Shown here one piece after another: positions 7,292 to 15,032 of a DNA stretch of 30,064 nt (position 1 is the first letter of the stretch; each line of letters opens with the position of its first letter). The position numbers and the translations under genes are program-made. Source of the stretch: Thalassarchaeum sp002495735 (GTDB taxonomy: Archaea > Thermoplasmatota > Poseidoniia > Poseidoniales > Thalassarchaeaceae); NCBI GenBank assembly GCA_937911265.1, contig CALDRG010000006.1:1-30064 (forward strand), in the 5' to 3' direction. The notes below the pieces were generated by a model. It was not told the origin of the DNA, ran no database searches, and was given only the letters and a program-made list of their open reading frames with translations.

Positions 7292-7983
7292 GATTCAGCC
7301 CCCGGGATGTCTGACTCAGAGCCGATAACGAAGACATAGTCTGCAATGGTCAGGAAATCGTCGAACTGGACCTCGTTCGCCTTGGAAGAGCGCTTGACGT
7401 CGTGTCCACGAACTGTAGCAATCTCGCCGGTGTGACTGCCGCCCGTCATGTATGACTGAGCGCCTTCAGTGAATGGAAGATGAGAGGTAATCTGCTGTTC
7501 CGGAAGAGAGATGATGACACTGTCGCCGCTCTTGTAGGCCGAGGCATCATCCATCAGCAGGTTCCTGCCATCGTGCAGGTGCAACTGTGTCTTCGCACCT
7601 CGAATAGTAGTTTTACCGGTTACACGGCAAATCTTGCTGCCGGCTGCATTCTTTGGGATAGGGCGATAGCGCAGTTTGCCGTTGGTGTCGAGTACACAGC
7701 GGAAGTTCTTCTCACCTACCGATAGAACGTCCATCAGACCGACTCCTCGACCGTCGTCAGTCTCGATGCGACCATCCACCATGACTTGGCGAGAGTGCAG
7801 GATATGCTTGGCCTCACGTCGAGTGTGTGCGACACCGAGGACGTCGCGCAGGACGAGGGCGAGGGGCATACAGTTCTCGATGGAGTGTCCGCCGGCATTG
7901 GGTTTCTGCACCCAAATGGAGGACTTGCGAGGCAGAGGCCAGCTGCGTGGCATGACTAGGCGCTTGATGTGGCTCCTACTCAT
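7288..7983 (-). CDS. rps4e: Ribosomal protein eS4 (S4e)
   Basis: Archaeal/eukaryotic-specific small-subunit protein. The order of parts is the S4e N-terminal region (SRSHIKRLVMPRSWPLPRKS), an S4-type RNA-binding domain (LGVAHTRREAKHILHSRQVM) and a C-terminal KOW-like region (GSHTGEIATVRGHDVKRSSK). The ATG at 7983 is favoured by GGAGGTGA a few bases upstream and overlaps the uL24 stop; a GTG three codons earlier is less likely. About 231 aa. Confidence 0.97.
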   Translation of the reverse strand: MSRSHIKRLVMPRSWPLPRKSSIWVQKPNAGGHSIENCMPLALVLRDVLGVAHTRREAKHILHSRQVMVDGRIETDDGRGVGLMDVLSVGEKNFRCVLDTNGKLRYRPIPKNAAGSKICRVTGKTTIRGAKTQLHLHDGRNLLMDDASAYKSGDSVIISLPEQQITSHLPFTEGAQSYMTGGSHTGEIATVRGHDVKRSSKANEVQFDDFLTIADYVFVIGSESDIPGAES

Positions 7984-8413
7984 CGGTGTCACCTCCTGAC
8001 CTCTCCATCAGCCTCTTGATTCTCAACGGATCGCCCTCGAACAGAGAGGTTACTATGAGATTGGAGGGCCTGATTGGCACACCCTCCTCCTTGCCATCAG
8101 CAGTGGAAGAGGTGATTCCATCGACGAATATCATTCCTCTCTCGGTATCCACACCGGCCACCTTGGCCTTGATTCCGGCGCGGCCCCTAGATTGCCCCAG
8201 GCGCTTGCCGCTTGAGTCTGGCTTGACGCTGTTCGGATTGCCAAAGTCGCCGCGTACTACCTCGACCTCGTCACCCACTCGCACAGTGACGGTTCGGATG
8301 GCCCGCAGTTCGGGATCATCAGTCAACAGGCGAGCCCGTAGTCGCTTGCGCTGGACATGCAAGGCGGCCTTGCGGCTTGTTCGGCGCTGTTTTCCGGGAT
8401 TCTTGCTCACCAT
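7976..8413 (-). CDS. rpl24: Ribosomal protein uL24 (L24)
   Basis: Assembly-initiating 50S protein near the exit tunnel. It begins with the archaeal SKNPGKQRRTSRKAALHVQR segment and has a KOW motif in VRVGDEVEVVRGDFG, which continues into SGKRLGQSRGRAGIKAKVAG. The ATG at 8413 lies behind GGTGAGAAGA; a start three codons upstream is possible. The tail extends with GVPIRPSNLIVTSLFEGDPL as in other archaeal L24. About 145 aa. Confidence 0.96.
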   Translation of the reverse strand: MVSKNPGKQRRTSRKAALHVQRKRLRARLLTDDPELRAIRTVTVRVGDEVEVVRGDFGNPNSVKPDSSGKRLGQSRGRAGIKAKVAGVDTERGMIFVDGITSSTADGKEEGVPIRPSNLIVTSLFEGDPLRIKRLMERSGGDTDE

Positions 8414-8423
8414 TCTTCTCACC

Positions 8424-8822
8424 TCACACTATCTGCTTCGCAGTGGCGGCTATCCGGGGCCACCGTTCTGCCGCCTCTCGGCTCACAGGACCTTTGATAT
8501 CGGAGCCTTGCACCTCACCGCGCCTGTTCGTAATAACGCATGCGTTGTCTTCGAACTGGACCCAAGTTCCGTCGACGCGCCTGAACGGGCGCGCCTGTCG
8601 AACGATGACGGCATCGAATATCTGACGGCGTGTCTCGGGTGTACCGCGCCTTACAGTGACGCGAATCATGTCGCCCACTCCGGCAGCGGGATAGCGGCGT
8701 GCCACGCCGCCCTTCTTCAGAACGGTAATCAGTTGCACGACCTTCGCGCCAGTATTGTCCACGCAATCGAGACGTGCCTGCGTAGGCAGGCCCGCTGTGA
8801 CGCGTCCGGCTATTCCCCTCAT
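8424..8822 (-). CDS. rpl14: Ribosomal protein uL14 (L14)
   Basis: Large-subunit protein at the inter-subunit face near the factor-binding site. Conserved blocks are ARLDCVDNTGAKVVQLITVL, GDMIRVTVRRGTPETRRQ and VIVRQARPFRRVDGTWVQFE, then the invariant-type DNACVITNRRGEVQGSDIKG. 132 aa is the standard archaeal length. Start overlaps the uS17 stop by ATGA. Confidence 0.98.
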   Translation of the reverse strand: MRGIAGRVTAGLPTQARLDCVDNTGAKVVQLITVLKKGGVARRYPAAGVGDMIRVTVRRGTPETRRQIFDAVIVRQARPFRRVDGTWVQFEDNACVITNRRGEVQGSDIKGPVSREAAERWPRIAATAKQIV

Positions 8823-9151
8823 TCGGACTCCTCCTTCTCAATGACGCAGAAATTGACGGTCTTCGACAGTGGCCTGCACTCCATGATGCGGACCTTGTCG
8901 CCCCTACTAACGCCGCCTATGCAAGTAGGCAGGTGGGCGGCGTAGCGTCGAGTGCGCTTCTCATAGCGCTCGTACTTCTTCATGTAGCGCGAGGTCTCCC
9001 TCTCGACTACGATGGAATCGGTCATCCCCGATGTGGACACGATGCACTCGATGATCTGGCCGCGCACTCTCAGACTGCCGTAGAAGGGGCAGTTGTCATT
9101 GCCGTCCCACTCTCCCTCGGGAGTTCTGACGTCTACACCGATATCTCTCAT
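8819..9151 (-). CDS. rps17: Ribosomal protein uS17 (S17)
   Basis: Primary 16S rRNA-binding protein of the small subunit with an OB-fold. The archaeal N-terminus DIGVDVRTPEGEWDGNDNCP precedes the core FYGSLRVRGQIIECIVSTSG and the ending GDKVRIMECRPLSKTVNFCV. 110 aa is normal. It abuts the RNase P subunit gene upstream, the standard archaeal order. Confidence 0.97.
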   Translation of the reverse strand: MRDIGVDVRTPEGEWDGNDNCPFYGSLRVRGQIIECIVSTSGMTDSIVVERETSRYMKKYERYEKRTRRYAAHLPTCIGGVSRGDKVRIMECRPLSKTVNFCVIEKEESE

Positions 9152-9152
9152 C

Positions 9153-9410
9153 TCAGCGCCCCCTGTACCTGCGGTTGATTCGATCCTCGGGGCGTTGTGT
9201 TACGGCTGAGCCGTCGATAACCTCCCCGGAGTCGATGGTGAATGTGATGACATCCTTCGCGAGTCGGACGCGGCCGTTCTCGGTAAGGACGCGTATGGTC
9301 CTGCGGGTCTCGTCTAATACGGTACCTCTGAGACCGACTAGAGAAGGGTCTGGCGAATCGACCACCGTGATGGTGCGGGATAACCATGGCATGTGCATCA
9401 AATCCCCCAT
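9153..9410 (-). CDS. rnp1: Ribonuclease P protein component 1 (p29 / Rpp29 / Pop4)
   Basis: Protein subunit of archaeal RNase P, the ribonucleoprotein that matures tRNA 5' ends; it pairs with Rpp21. The 85-aa Sm-like barrel is seen in WLSRTITVVDSPDPSLVGLR, GTVLDETRRTIRVL and VRLAKDVITFTI. Position between aIF1 and uS17 is the usual one in archaea and supports the call strongly. The ATG directly follows the aIF1 stop and is preceded by GGAGGTG at ideal spacing; an internal ATG four codons in is possible. Confidence 0.93.
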   Translation of the reverse strand: MGDLMHMPWLSRTITVVDSPDPSLVGLRGTVLDETRRTIRVLTENGRVRLAKDVITFTIDSGEVIDGSAVTQRPEDRINRRYRGR

Positions 9411-9710
9411 CTATCGCACCTCCACCTGATAGCCGTTCTGCTCGAGTACCTTGGCGGCCCTCTTCTTGTGATCTCCCTGCAGTTCTATGGTTCGTCCCTT
9501 GACGGTGCCGCCGCTCGCGCACGCGCCCTTGAGAATCTTGGCGAGTTGGCCCAGATCGATGGCAGTGTCCTCTATTCCCTCGACGATTGTGACCATTTTT
9601 CCGTACCTCCTCCTTACTACTGAAATTGTCGCCTTCTGCTGTTCCTTCGCTATTTCTTGACATATGCACAATTCATCCGGTAGTCCACATAAGTTGCATA
9701 TTCCAGCCAT
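9411..9710 (-). CDS. Translation initiation factor aIF1 (SUI1 family)
   Basis: Archaeal initiation factor 1 binds the 30S near the P site and polices start-codon selection. The SUI1 fold is visible as ISVVRRRYGKMVTIVEGIED, LGQLAKILKGACASGGTVKG and RTIELQGDHKKRAAKVLEQN. The first 20 residues carry a cysteine cluster (CNLCGLPDELCIC) resembling a zinc knuckle, as in many euryarchaeal homologues. 99 aa. Good ribosome-binding site (GGAGTAGGGTAG) just before the ATG. Confidence 0.96.
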   Translation of the reverse strand: MAGICNLCGLPDELCICQEIAKEQQKATISVVRRRYGKMVTIVEGIEDTAIDLGQLAKILKGACASGGTVKGRTIELQGDHKKRAAKVLEQNGYQVEVR

Positions 9711-9715
9711 CTACC

Positions 9716-9916
9716 CTACTCCTGCTTCTGCTTGATACGAGTCATCATCCGCGCTATGCTCCTACGCGTCTGTTTGTATGCTCCTGAGTTTGATACTGAG
9801 CCCCCCAGAGCTAGTTGAGCGCGAAGCTGCAGCATCTCCTCGCGGAGTTCCTCCAGCATTTCCTCTCGCTGCTCGGGACTCATCGTCTCGATATCCCTTG
9901 ATCTGATGTGCGACAT
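9716..9916 (-). CDS. rpl29: Ribosomal protein uL29 (L29)
   Basis: Small two-helix 50S protein at the polypeptide exit, where it helps dock nascent-chain factors. The 66-aa chain contains IRSRDIETMSPEQREEMLEE, then LREEMLQLRAQLALGGSVSN and the basic TRRSIARMMTRIKQKQE. It directly abuts the uS3 stop codon. Confidence 0.96.
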   Translation of the reverse strand: MSHIRSRDIETMSPEQREEMLEELREEMLQLRAQLALGGSVSNSGAYKQTRRSIARMMTRIKQKQE

Positions 9917-10693
9917 TCACTCCTCCTCCTTCTTCTGCTCGATTTCGGCCATCATGTCGACAACCGAATCGACCACACCCTCGGCGTCGGCCTTGGGCTC
10001 CTCGGGGACGGCAGACAGTTCCTCGTCGGCCTCCTCGTCGGAGACTTCGAAAACGGCGACCTCGGCCAGAGGCGGCAGGCCTGAGTCAGCGCGCTCGGTG
10101 ATGATTATCTCGTGTGGGAGTTTGGCATCGGGCCGCATTATCCTAACTGTGCAGCCAATCGTACCCAGCTTCTTGACAGCGGTCGAAAAGCCGATATCCA
10201 TGAACTCAAGGGCAGTCTCGCCGCAGAACTTGATGTGGCCCTGCTGGAACTTCTCGACTCGGTGACGGGCACCTGTGATTTTGCCACTGAGGACGACTAG
10301 GCAGCCACGCGCGCCTGCGTCCATTATCTGCTGAGCCGTGCCATGTCCAGCGCGGCGGAAGAACCAACCACGCTCAAGGGAGCTAGACAAACGGCTGGCC
10401 ATTATCTGGGCGTTGAGGCGGGGCTCGGTGACCTCTTCGACGTCGAGGTGAGGGCGATCTAGGAAGAAGTCGTTCTTCAAGCGGGCGCTGAGTTCGTGGA
10501 TGACCTTGCCTCGGCGACCGATTACGCGACCGACCTGTTCTGCTCGCAGGCTAATCTTGGTGCCATCTGGAGTGCGGTTGAAAGTCAGGCCACCAAAACC
10601 AGCGCGTTCGGTCTCCCTCAGCAGGTACTCGCGGACGAGCTGGCGCTCGACATTGCGGCCGATGAGGGTTCTGATGGTACTCTGCTGCCTCAC
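9917..10693 (-). CDS. rps3: Ribosomal protein uS3 (S3) with acidic C-terminal tail
   Basis: Small-subunit head protein at the mRNA entry site. A type II KH domain is visible around residues 50-70 (EQVGRVIGRRGKVIHELSAR); the C-terminal S3 domain follows (AQQIMDAGARGCLVVLSGKI, TGARHRVEKFQQGHIKFCGE). Residues after about 205 form an acidic tail of some 50 aa. The start is GTG, with GAGGTGA 5' of it; the nearby ATG is out of frame and runs straight into a stop. 258 aa. Confidence 0.96.
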   Translation of the reverse strand: MRQQSTIRTLIGRNVERQLVREYLLRETERAGFGGLTFNRTPDGTKISLRAEQVGRVIGRRGKVIHELSARLKNDFFLDRPHLDVEEVTEPRLNAQIMASRLSSSLERGWFFRRAGHGTAQQIMDAGARGCLVVLSGKITGARHRVEKFQQGHIKFCGETALEFMDIGFSTAVKKLGTIGCTVRIMRPDAKLPHEIIITERADSGLPPLAEVAVFEVSDEEADEELSAVPEEPKADAEGVVDSVVDMMAEIEQKKEEE

Positions 10694-10702
10694 ATAATCA
10701 CC

Positions 10703-11227
10703 TCAGAATACGTCCTCTCCCTCTCCGGCACCAAAGTGCTCGAGGAAGATTTCGAGATTGACTTGGTAGTGGTTGCTGGGCGTGGCACGACCCATAGCCC
10801 GAGGGCGCCAGTTGGTAGCAATCTGGCCGCGATGTGCGGCTACGTGTGTAATCGTCATATCCTCAGCATCGAGAGTGTCGAAGCGCTGACGCGCGTTGTC
10901 CATGGCGCTGTTGATGAGCTTGATGAATATCTTCGAGGCCTTGTTCGGGTACTTACCAGGGCCCATCTTGCCCTTGCGGTGCCCTGCCATCGTGTTGCCG
11001 CCGCGACCCCTACGGGAGCGACGGGTGTAGGGAATCGCTCGCTTCTTGGCGATGACGTCCTCGAGATACTCTACTGCGACTGCAGCGTTCATGCCGCGAA
11101 TCGCCTTTGCGATGTGGTAGCAGTGCTTGTGGTGACAGTCTACGTTGACTGCGCGGGCGGTGACTAGGTTAGAGCCCTCCAGCAGCTGAGTGTATCCGGA
11201 CTGTGGATCGCCTGTTTTCCTGCTCAT
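10703..11227 (-). CDS. rpl22: Ribosomal protein uL22 (L22)
   Basis: Large-subunit protein whose hairpin lines the exit tunnel beside uL4. Archaeal signature segments are HHKHCYHIAKAIRGMNAAVA, VEYLEDVIAKKRAIPYTRRS and GKYPNKASKIFIKLINSAMD. The ATG at 11227 sits behind GAGGTGAGA; a GTG three codons upstream overlaps that site. About 174 aa with a short acidic end. Confidence 0.96.
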   Translation of the reverse strand: MSRKTGDPQSGYTQLLEGSNLVTARAVNVDCHHKHCYHIAKAIRGMNAAVAVEYLEDVIAKKRAIPYTRRSRRGRGGNTMAGHRKGKMGPGKYPNKASKIFIKLINSAMDNARQRFDTLDAEDMTITHVAAHRGQIATNWRPRAMGRATPSNHYQVNLEIFLEHFGAGEGEDVF

Positions 11228-11237
11228 CACTCTCACC

Positions 11238-11738
11238 TCACTTCAGCGCCACGTGCTGTGACGAACGGGTTGCTCCGACGCCGGGGCCGGTGTGCGTAAC
11301 CGACTTGCGCGTGTGGGAGAACTCGCCCAGCGCGTGACCAATCATCTCTGGAACTATCTCGACTCTGACGAAGTCCTTGCCGTTGTGGATTCCGACTGTC
11401 GTCCCGACCATCTCGGGAAGGATGTACATGCTGCGGCAGTGGGTCTTGACGATCTTGCCGTCATTGGAGCGGATGCTTTCGAGTAGATTCTCGCACTCCA
11501 AATTGAGTCCGCGGGAGAGCGATCGCTTTGCGCGAGAGGGCATCAGAGTGGCTATGCAAGTGGCTTCCATGTCATCCTCAGGAGGGTACAGAGGCAACTC
11601 AAGGAGTTGTTCCATGTTGTACCCACGCCACAGGAACTCCTTCTTACGGCGCTCGGATATCATCGAGCGTCGCTTACGGGCCTGACGCCTCGCCAACTTG
11701 GGCGAGCGGAATACCTTCTTCGACCTGCGACGAGCCAT
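11238..11738 (-). CDS. rps19: Ribosomal protein uS19 (S19)
   Basis: Small-subunit head protein at the A-site finger bridge. The core IRSNDGKIVKTHCRSMYILP, EMVGTTVGIHNGKDFVRVEI and GHALGEFSHTRKSVTHTGPG is typical. The archaeal/eukaryotic N-terminal extension (FLWRGYNMEQLLELPLYPPE) is present. The ATG at 11738 gives MARRRSKKVFRSPKL and lies 1 nt from the uL2 stop; a longer in-frame opening overlaps uL2 and is not credible. About 166 aa. Confidence 0.95.
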   Translation of the reverse strand: MARRRSKKVFRSPKLARRQARKRRSMISERRKKEFLWRGYNMEQLLELPLYPPEDDMEATCIATLMPSRAKRSLSRGLNLECENLLESIRSNDGKIVKTHCRSMYILPEMVGTTVGIHNGKDFVRVEIVPEMIGHALGEFSHTRKSVTHTGPGVGATRSSQHVALK

Positions 11739-11739
11739 T

Positions 11740-12465
11740 CTAATCAGTCTCCTGTTCTCGTACCCTTCCGCGTCCAGTCCGACGTGGTGCGATGTTTCCA
11801 ACCTTCTTGCCCGGTGGGGCATTCCGGCTCACCGAGCTCGGGCCGTGCACGGCCTGGTGATTGCCACCGCCGTGGGGGTGATCGACCGGGTTCATCGCCA
11901 CTCCGCTGACAGTTGGGTATGGTTTGCCGCGCGCCTTAGCGCGGTAGTGAGCAGCGCCAGCTTTCATCAGTGGCTTCTCAGACCTTCCATGGCCAGACAA
12001 AACGCCGATGGTAGCGCGGCAGTTCGCTGGCAGGTCCTTGATTCGACCACTCGGTAGACGTACGCGAACCCTGTCATCTATCCTCGCATCAAGAGTAGCG
12101 GAATTGCCTCCTGAACGAGCGAACTTGCCGCCGTCTCCAGGACGGGCTTCGATATTGCATATCGGAGTTCCCTCGGGAATCTGAGAGAGTTTGGTGACGT
12201 TGCCCGGCCTCAGGGGAACATTGTCGCCGAATGCTAGATTCTGCCCTATCGAGATACCTTCAGGAGCGGCGATGTGACCAATGCTGCCATCAGCGAACTT
12301 AATCTTGGCCAAAGGAGCGGTGTGAGCGGGACTGTGAACCAGATCCACCACCTCACCGATCTCATCATTGACACGAGGAATCTTGTTGGACGCGGGGAAG
12401 CGGTGACTCGAGACCTTGTTTTTGGGGCTCGAACCGCGGCGTTGTGAACGTGTGCGCTTACCCAT
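11740..12465 (-). CDS. rpl2: Ribosomal protein uL2 (L2)
   Basis: Universal 50S protein needed for subunit association and peptidyl transferase function. The most conserved block is intact: GVAMNPVDHPHGGGNHQ, including the functionally important His. Upstream blocks IEARPGDGGKFARSGGNSAT and KDLPANCRATIGVLSGHGRS also match. 241 aa is typical of archaea. GAGGTGAGAAT precedes the ATG. Confidence 0.98.
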   Translation of the reverse strand: MGKRTRSQRRGSSPKNKVSSHRFPASNKIPRVNDEIGEVVDLVHSPAHTAPLAKIKFADGSIGHIAAPEGISIGQNLAFGDNVPLRPGNVTKLSQIPEGTPICNIEARPGDGGKFARSGGNSATLDARIDDRVRVRLPSGRIKDLPANCRATIGVLSGHGRSEKPLMKAGAAHYRAKARGKPYPTVSGVAMNPVDHPHGGGNHQAVHGPSSVSRNAPPGKKVGNIAPRRTGRGRVREQETD

Positions 12466-12478
12466 ATTCTCACCTCGT

Positions 12479-12769
12479 TCAGAACGCGCCTAGTTTGAGC
12501 GCGGCCTCCTCTGCATCGTAACCTTCGGCGAGACGCACGCTGGCGTGCTTGCCGGTCATCGTAAATTTGGTGTTCACCTTGCGAACCTTGACGTCGAACA
12601 TCTGCTCGACGGACTCTCGAATCTGCTTCTTCGTTGCGTCCTTGTGTACAATGAACTCGATTCTGTTGTTGTTCTCCCTGTAACCGCTCTCCTCATCTGC
12701 GACGCGGCGTGCCTCGAGCGTCTTCTCGGTAATCCAAGGCATGATGATGATGTTATACGGGTCGGTCAT
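12479..12769 (-). CDS. rpl23: Ribosomal protein uL23 (L23)
   Basis: Protein at the tunnel exit that docks SRP and the Sec translocon. The 96-aa chain contains IIIMPWITEKTLEARR, NRIEFIVHKDATKKQIRESV and EQMFDVKVRKVNTKFTMTG, all standard for archaeal L23. It lies 4 nt after uL4 in its canonical place. Confidence 0.97.
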   Translation of the reverse strand: MTDPYNIIIMPWITEKTLEARRVADEESGYRENNNRIEFIVHKDATKKQIRESVEQMFDVKVRKVNTKFTMTGKHASVRLAEGYDAEEAALKLGAF

Positions 12770-12773
12770 CGAA

Positions 12774-13652
12774 TCACTCCAGTTCCTCTATCGCAGCCTT
12801 TGTCCACACGGTCAGACGTCCGGAATCGCCACCGGGAGCTAAGTCCTCAGCGGACAGATCCTTGGTGACTACCGCATCTACACCCGGGACGTTTCGGGCC
12901 GCCTTGTGGAGGCCGTCTCGGTTGGAGACTACGAGTAGTATGCTCTTGGGAGTCCTGTACCGGCGACCTCTCATCTTGCCCTTTCCAGCACGGATGTTCC
13001 TACCGTTCTTTGCCCTCTCGAGGTCGGCCCCTAGGCCGAGGCCCTCCATCATGGCCACGAACTTGCGGGTTGAATACTGCAGAGGGATGGACTCAATCTC
13101 GTACTTCTCTTCCGAGTCGTTGCGCGACTCGACGTAGCCGTCGATGATTACCGGGAAGCGCACGCCAACGTCGAAACGATGACCGCGTGCGGCTACGGAT
13201 TCGGCATCAACGGTAGCGGCGATGGCGGAGTCGCGAGCCATGCGGCGCTGCTTCGAGTTGACCTTCTGAGACCAGTCCTTTGCCACCAACGGGCCATGTG
13301 CCCTGCGACCACCTCGAGTGTGAGGGTTCTGGGCTCCGGTCCGCTGACCTGTCTTGCGCATGATTCTCGATACGCCGCGCCCCTTGCCCCACCACTCTAC
13401 TGAGTGTTTCATACCTGGCTGTGGAGCCCTCTTGCCATCGTGCTCACGGTGGCCGTACGGCTGCCGGCGATTAGCCCGAGAAGCCAGTACTGTCGAGCGG
13501 ATGAGATCCTCGCGGACATCGGAAGAGAATGCTGAGGGCAGAGTTATGCTCTTGCCGTCGTTGGCTTCCACGGAATAGTACTCAGCCAAAAGTCCAGCAT
13601 CGAGCTCTTCCTGCTCTACCGAATTAACCAGATTGTAGGCCTTCATCTTCAT
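12774..13652 (-). CDS. rpl4: Ribosomal protein uL4 (L4)
   Basis: Large-subunit protein whose extended loop narrows the exit tunnel. Seen here are LPSAFSSDVREDLIRSTVLA, the tunnel loop region WWGKGRGVSRIMRKTGQRTG with HTRGGRRAHGP, and the C-terminal ILLVVSNRDGLHKAARNVPG. The 292 aa are slightly longer than many archaeal L4. The ATG overlaps no neighbour but is 4 nt after the uL3 stop, with GGGAG 10 nt upstream; an ATG two codons later is also possible. No L4-type autoregulatory leader was demonstrated. Confidence 0.96.
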   Translation of the reverse strand: MKMKAYNLVNSVEQEELDAGLLAEYYSVEANDGKSITLPSAFSSDVREDLIRSTVLASRANRRQPYGHREHDGKRAPQPGMKHSVEWWGKGRGVSRIMRKTGQRTGAQNPHTRGGRRAHGPLVAKDWSQKVNSKQRRMARDSAIAATVDAESVAARGHRFDVGVRFPVIIDGYVESRNDSEEKYEIESIPLQYSTRKFVAMMEGLGLGADLERAKNGRNIRAGKGKMRGRRYRTPKSILLVVSNRDGLHKAARNVPGVDAVVTKDLSAEDLAPGGDSGRLTVWTKAAIEELE

Positions 13653-13656
13653 GATA

Positions 13657-14733
13657 TCAGACTCCCTGCTTGCTCGAAGTGCTCACATAAGTGATGTCGA
13701 CCTCGGGCTTGGCCGGCCTTGGGCGAATGGCATCTCGGAACCTCAGTATTCGCTTGGAGGGGCCGGGTAGACTGCCCTGGATAATCATGTACGGGTTGGT
13801 GACCTCGCCATAGTTGAGGAAACCGCCAGCGGGAGTGATATCAGACTCCTCCGGGTTTGAGACCCTCAGGATACGCTTGTTCAATTCTGTGCGGTTGTGA
13901 TAGCCGACTTGGCCCGCCTGGCGTATGGTCTTGCGTACGTACCCGGTACCGAAGTCCCCCATGTTGCCGCCCTGCCGCCTGCGCTTGCTGTTCTTGTGCG
14001 AGAGGAGTTTGATTCCCCACCTCTTGATTGCGCCCTGCCAACCCTTGCCCTTGGTGACGCCGACCACGTCGATCTCCTGACCTGTCTCGTAAACGTCATC
14101 CAGAGTTATTGCGCCACCGAGCCTCTCCTCGGCCCAGTCCAGTTTGGATGCGTTGTCCCCGCCCGCTAGGGCGACCTCCATGATCTCGGGAGTCTTGCTG
14201 GACACACTCTTGACCAGAGCAGGCTGTGTGGAAACGATGAGTCGGACTTCGCAGAGGTCGACCTCGCGCAGGGCCTCAAGAGCCGCATCCGGTGAGCCTT
14301 CGCCCCTAGAGGGGATGCGTCCAGCGCGCTTGGAAGGTTTGCGGCCCTCCTCGGCGTCGCGCTCACCACGGCTCTGATTGGCCAAGCGAGGCGACAAGCC
14401 CTCCGGGCCGCTGTCTGAGTTGAACCAGGCCTCACCGGCAGTCTGCATGCCGTAGGGAGTCATCCTGTAGCCACGGACAGCCAACACGCTCATTGGAGGT
14501 GCCTCGACAACTGTCACGGCCTTGCGGACCTCTTGCCGGGCCGAGGAGGAGTTGGGATTGTTGTCGCGAACAAGGAGGTGAGTCATACCAGCCTTCCAGC
14601 CGGCGAAACCCTGTACTCTAATCTCAGCGGAGTCGGACTCGGGCCAGGAACTGATTCTGCCGTACTGGCGGTTTGCCCTCTTACGAGGGCTATAGCCCAT
14701 GCTACCACGGCGGGGTTTGCTGCGGTCGCCCAT
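13657..14733 (-). CDS. rpl3: Ribosomal protein uL3 (L3)
   Basis: Large-subunit protein reaching the peptidyl transferase centre; first gene of the operon in this window. The archaeal opening KPRRGSMGYSPRKRANRQYG, the central GFAGWKAGMTHLLVRDNNPN and the highly conserved GKGWQGAIKRWGIKLLSHKN are all present, as is KTIRQAGQVGYHNRTELNKR. 358 aa. Residues about 125-160 are a charged low-complexity variant of the usual helical linker. GGAG lies 8 nt before the ATG. S10 and EF-1A do not precede it; a divergent helicase does. Confidence 0.97.
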   Translation of the reverse strand: MGDRSKPRRGSMGYSPRKRANRQYGRISSWPESDSAEIRVQGFAGWKAGMTHLLVRDNNPNSSSARQEVRKAVTVVEAPPMSVLAVRGYRMTPYGMQTAGEAWFNSDSGPEGLSPRLANQSRGERDAEEGRKPSKRAGRIPSRGEGSPDAALEALREVDLCEVRLIVSTQPALVKSVSSKTPEIMEVALAGGDNASKLDWAEERLGGAITLDDVYETGQEIDVVGVTKGKGWQGAIKRWGIKLLSHKNSKRRRQGGNMGDFGTGYVRKTIRQAGQVGYHNRTELNKRILRVSNPEESDITPAGGFLNYGEVTNPYMIIQGSLPGPSKRILRFRDAIRPRPAKPEVDITYVSTSSKQGV

Positions 14734-15032
14734 TTCAATTTCTCCAAGTATTTACCGTCATCAGGCCGCACAGCGGCCGTCTGCCAGGCCCACTTCGTCA
14801 AGGAGAAACCGTGACACCGAACCCGAGTCGCGAGTGCGAGTCGGGCATGTAGGGTGCTTCAGCAGAGCCTTTTGGTGTCTGGTTCCTCACGTAGTGAGCG
14901 GCCTTGCGACTAACATACCCTATTTGAACGAATCGGGGAAGAAGATGCACCACCCCTACGGGGTGTAGGGGTAATCCCGGAATCCCGGGATTGTGCAACG
15001 ATTTTGAACCCTGACTCTCAAGATACGGGTCC
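14734..15032. promoter_or_regulatory. Divergent intergenic region, uL3 operon / helicase
   Basis: This spacer must carry promoters for the ribosomal operon (minus) and the helicase (plus). The best minus TATA-like patch is TTCAAATAGGGTATG (about 14914-14928), which would give the operon a leader near 160 nt. On the plus strand CGATTTTGAA (14999-15008) is about 26 nt before the helicase ATG, suggesting a leaderless mRNA. Hairpins: CCCGA/TCGGG arms at 822-826 and 841-845 of the 14-kb block (14822-14845), two alternative stems that share CCCC (14951-14965 and 14952-14972), and a palindrome AATCCCGGGATT (14981-14992) preceded by a direct repeat AATCCCGG. No gene is seen. Confidence 0.5.

Noticed and set aside
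7986..8945. 319-codon plus-strand frame opposite uL24, uL14 and uS17
   Set aside because: Antisense to three well-identified ribosomal genes; it arises from codon bias on the coding strand and resembles nothing.
9148..9669. 173-codon minus-strand frame over RNase P p29 and aIF1
   Set aside because: Frame-shifted reading of two recognised genes; very Arg/Gly-rich with no family match.
9671..9710. N-terminal cysteine cluster of aIF1 as a novelty
   Set aside because: A similar zinc-knuckle-like start is common in euryarchaeal aIF1 proteins.
10496..11167. 223-codon plus-strand frame opposite uS3 and uL22
   Set aside because: Same reason: shadow of two certain genes.
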